64,000 nucleotides of DNA. Source: a bacterium. GTDB lineage: Bacteria > Planctomycetota > Planctomycetia > Isosphaerales > Isosphaeraceae. Location of the stretch: contig WGMM01000007.1 of the NCBI GenBank assembly GCA_016125085.1, positions 62,001-126,000 on the forward strand, written 5' to 3'. How positions within the stretch are numbered: position 1 is the first letter of the stretch; each line of letters begins with the position of its first letter. The translations under genes and the position numbers were made by a program. Shown one piece after another: positions 62,906 to 64,000 of the stretch. Under the pieces are notes generated by a model that worked only from the letters and a program-made list of their open reading frames with translations, was not told the DNA's origin and searched no databases.

Positions 62906-64000
62906 TTAGGCCAGGAGCTTTTTGACGACATTGCCGTGCACGTCGGTCAGTCGATAGTCACGGCCCTGGAACCGGAACGTCAGTTTCAGGTGATCGAATC
63001 CGAGCAGGTGCAGGATCGTGGCGTGCAGGTCGTGCACGTGCACCTTGTCTTCGACGGCGTTGAAGCCGAGTTCGTCCGATGCCCCGAGCGTCAGCCCCGG
63101 CTTGATGCCGCCGCCGGCCATCCACATCGTGAACGCGTTCGGGTGATGGTCCCGCCCGTCGGAACCGCCCTGAACCATCGGCGTACGCCCGAATTCACCG
63201 CCCCAGATGACCAGCGTTTCGTCGAGCAGGCCGTGCTGTTTCAGGTCGCTGACAAGCGCGGCGCAGGCCTGATCCGTATCGCGACAGTTGGCCTTCAGAT
63301 CGTTCACGAGGTTCCCGTGCTGGTCCCAGGCTTCGTGGAACAGCTGCACGCAGCGCACGCCACGCTCGATCATACGGCGGGCCAGCAGGCAGTTGGCCGC
63401 GAACGAGGGCTTACCTGGCTCGGCCCCGTACATATCGAGAATGTGCTTCGGCTCCTGCGAAATGTCCATGAGTTCCGGCGCGCTCGATTGCATCCGGAAC
63501 GCCATTTCGAAGGCGCTGATGCGGGCGTTGATCTCCGGATCTCCGACCGATTCGTAGCGCATGCGATTGAGCCGGTTGATGGCCGCGATGCTGCGGCCCT
63601 GTTCCTGCTCGTCGATACCTTCAGGATTCGAAAGATAGAGCACCGGGTCGCCCGCGCCGCGAAACTGCACTCCGCTGTAGACCGTCGGCAGGAAACCCGA
63701 ACCCCAATTGGAATTGCCCCCGGAAGGACCTTTCTTGCCTGAGCTGAAAACGATGAAACCCGGAAGATCGCGTGTCTCGGCCCCCAGACCGTACAGGGCC
63801 CAGGAACCCATGCTGGGTCGGCCGAACTGTTGACTTCCGGTGTTCATGAGGATCTGCCCGGGGGCATGATTGAACGCGTCGGTCGTCATCGAACGGACGA
63901 TCGCGATATCGTCGGCGATCCGGGCCAGGTGGGGCAGTAGTTCCGAAATTTCCTGGCCGCTCTGGCCATGGCGGGCGAACTTGAATTTCGGCCCCAGCAA
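62906..64000 (-). CDS. DUF1501 protein, N-terminus beyond the right edge
   Basis: At least 364 residues of a DUF1501 protein; the frame is open to the window edge and the Tat signal plus the first part of the family domain are missing. Landmarks: [89 protein letters not shown] and [19 protein letters not shown], ending in [19 protein letters not shown]. It is of the longer DUF1501 subtype that is usually encoded directly downstream of a DUF1549/DUF1553 gene, which would lie just outside the window. Metal-binding residues look intact. Confidence 0.92.
   Translation of the reverse strand: MLGPKFKFARHGQSGQEISELLPHLARIADDIAIVRSMTTDAFNHAPGQILMNTGSQQFGRPSMGSWALYGLGAETRDLPGFIVFSSGKKGPSGGNSNWGSGFLPTVYSGVQFRGAGDPVLYLSNPEGIDEQEQGRSIAAINRLNRMRYESVGDPEINARISAFEMAFRMQSSAPELMDISQEPKHILDMYGAEPGKPSFAANCLLARRMIERGVRCVQLFHEAWDQHGNLVNDLKANCRDTDQACAALVSDLKQHGLLDETLVIWGGEFGRTPMVQGGSDGRDHHPNAFTMWMAGGGIKPGLTLGASDELGFNAVEDKVHVHDLHATILHLLGFDHLKLTFRFQGRDYRLTDVHGNVVKKLLA

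Overview
The window looks like chromosomal DNA of a planctomycete (phylum Planctomycetota; the Gemmatales/Isosphaerales side is my inference). The diagnostic content is lineage-typical protein families: three DUF1501 proteins (two with visible Tat signals), a planctomycete cytochrome-c/DUF1549/DUF1553 protein, a DUF1559 prepilin-like protein, four FG-GAP/ASPIC-UnbV proteins and a giant surface protein with an N-terminal LEDRRML motif of the LEPR-XLL type. The DNA is GC-rich. I saw no rRNA, tRNA, CRISPR array, insertion sequence or prophage.

Layout. 0-9.7 kb: a 5'-truncated MSYAP-repeat protein, a peptidase M49 (dipeptidyl-peptidase III) homologue, a DedA membrane protein, a degenerate Gfo/Idh/MocA-like protein with a C-terminal membrane anchor, RibF, a glycine-rich RRM protein, a P-loop ATPase with two membrane segments and an orphan ModA-like lipoprotein. 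9.7-15.2 kb: a secreted hypothetical, two small heat shock proteins behind a near-consensus sigma-54 promoter with upstream palindromes, a DUF1501 protein, a Tpt1/KptA RNA 2'-phosphotransferase and a hypothetical. 15.4-19.7 kb: a CopA-type copper ATPase and a neutral-ceramidase-like secreted protein. 19.9-30.5 kb: one gene for a 3,537-residue extracellular protein with an intact subtilisin triad, Ig-like and beta-helix regions and a GT/PK-repeat tail. 31-33.4 kb: a DapA-family enzyme tail-to-tail with an MFS transporter.

33.6-51.5 kb is the most distinctive part. Two membrane-anchored seven-haem cytochromes (33644-34984 and 39639-41477) each run tail-to-tail, with exactly 10 bases between stop codons, into a minus-strand operon of FG-GAP/UnbV proteins. 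Each of the four UnbV proteins carries seven DxDxDG-type calcium loops, as expected for a seven-bladed propeller. The larger operon (51075 to 41488) has four genes joined by three ATGA overlaps, including an ABC-type substrate-binding lipoprotein; the smaller one has a TPR protein coupled to an UnbV protein in the same way. A DUF1559 gene lies between the two modules. I infer a duplicated cell-surface redox/adhesion module; its function is unknown.

51.5-56.1 kb holds the conserved rpsB-tsf-pyrH-frr cluster, preceded by an 837-base non-coding stretch with a promoter and a direct repeat. 56.2-64 kb holds a DUF1549/DUF1553 plus DUF1501 pair, a small secreted protein, a TPR lipoprotein and a DUF1501 gene cut by the right edge.
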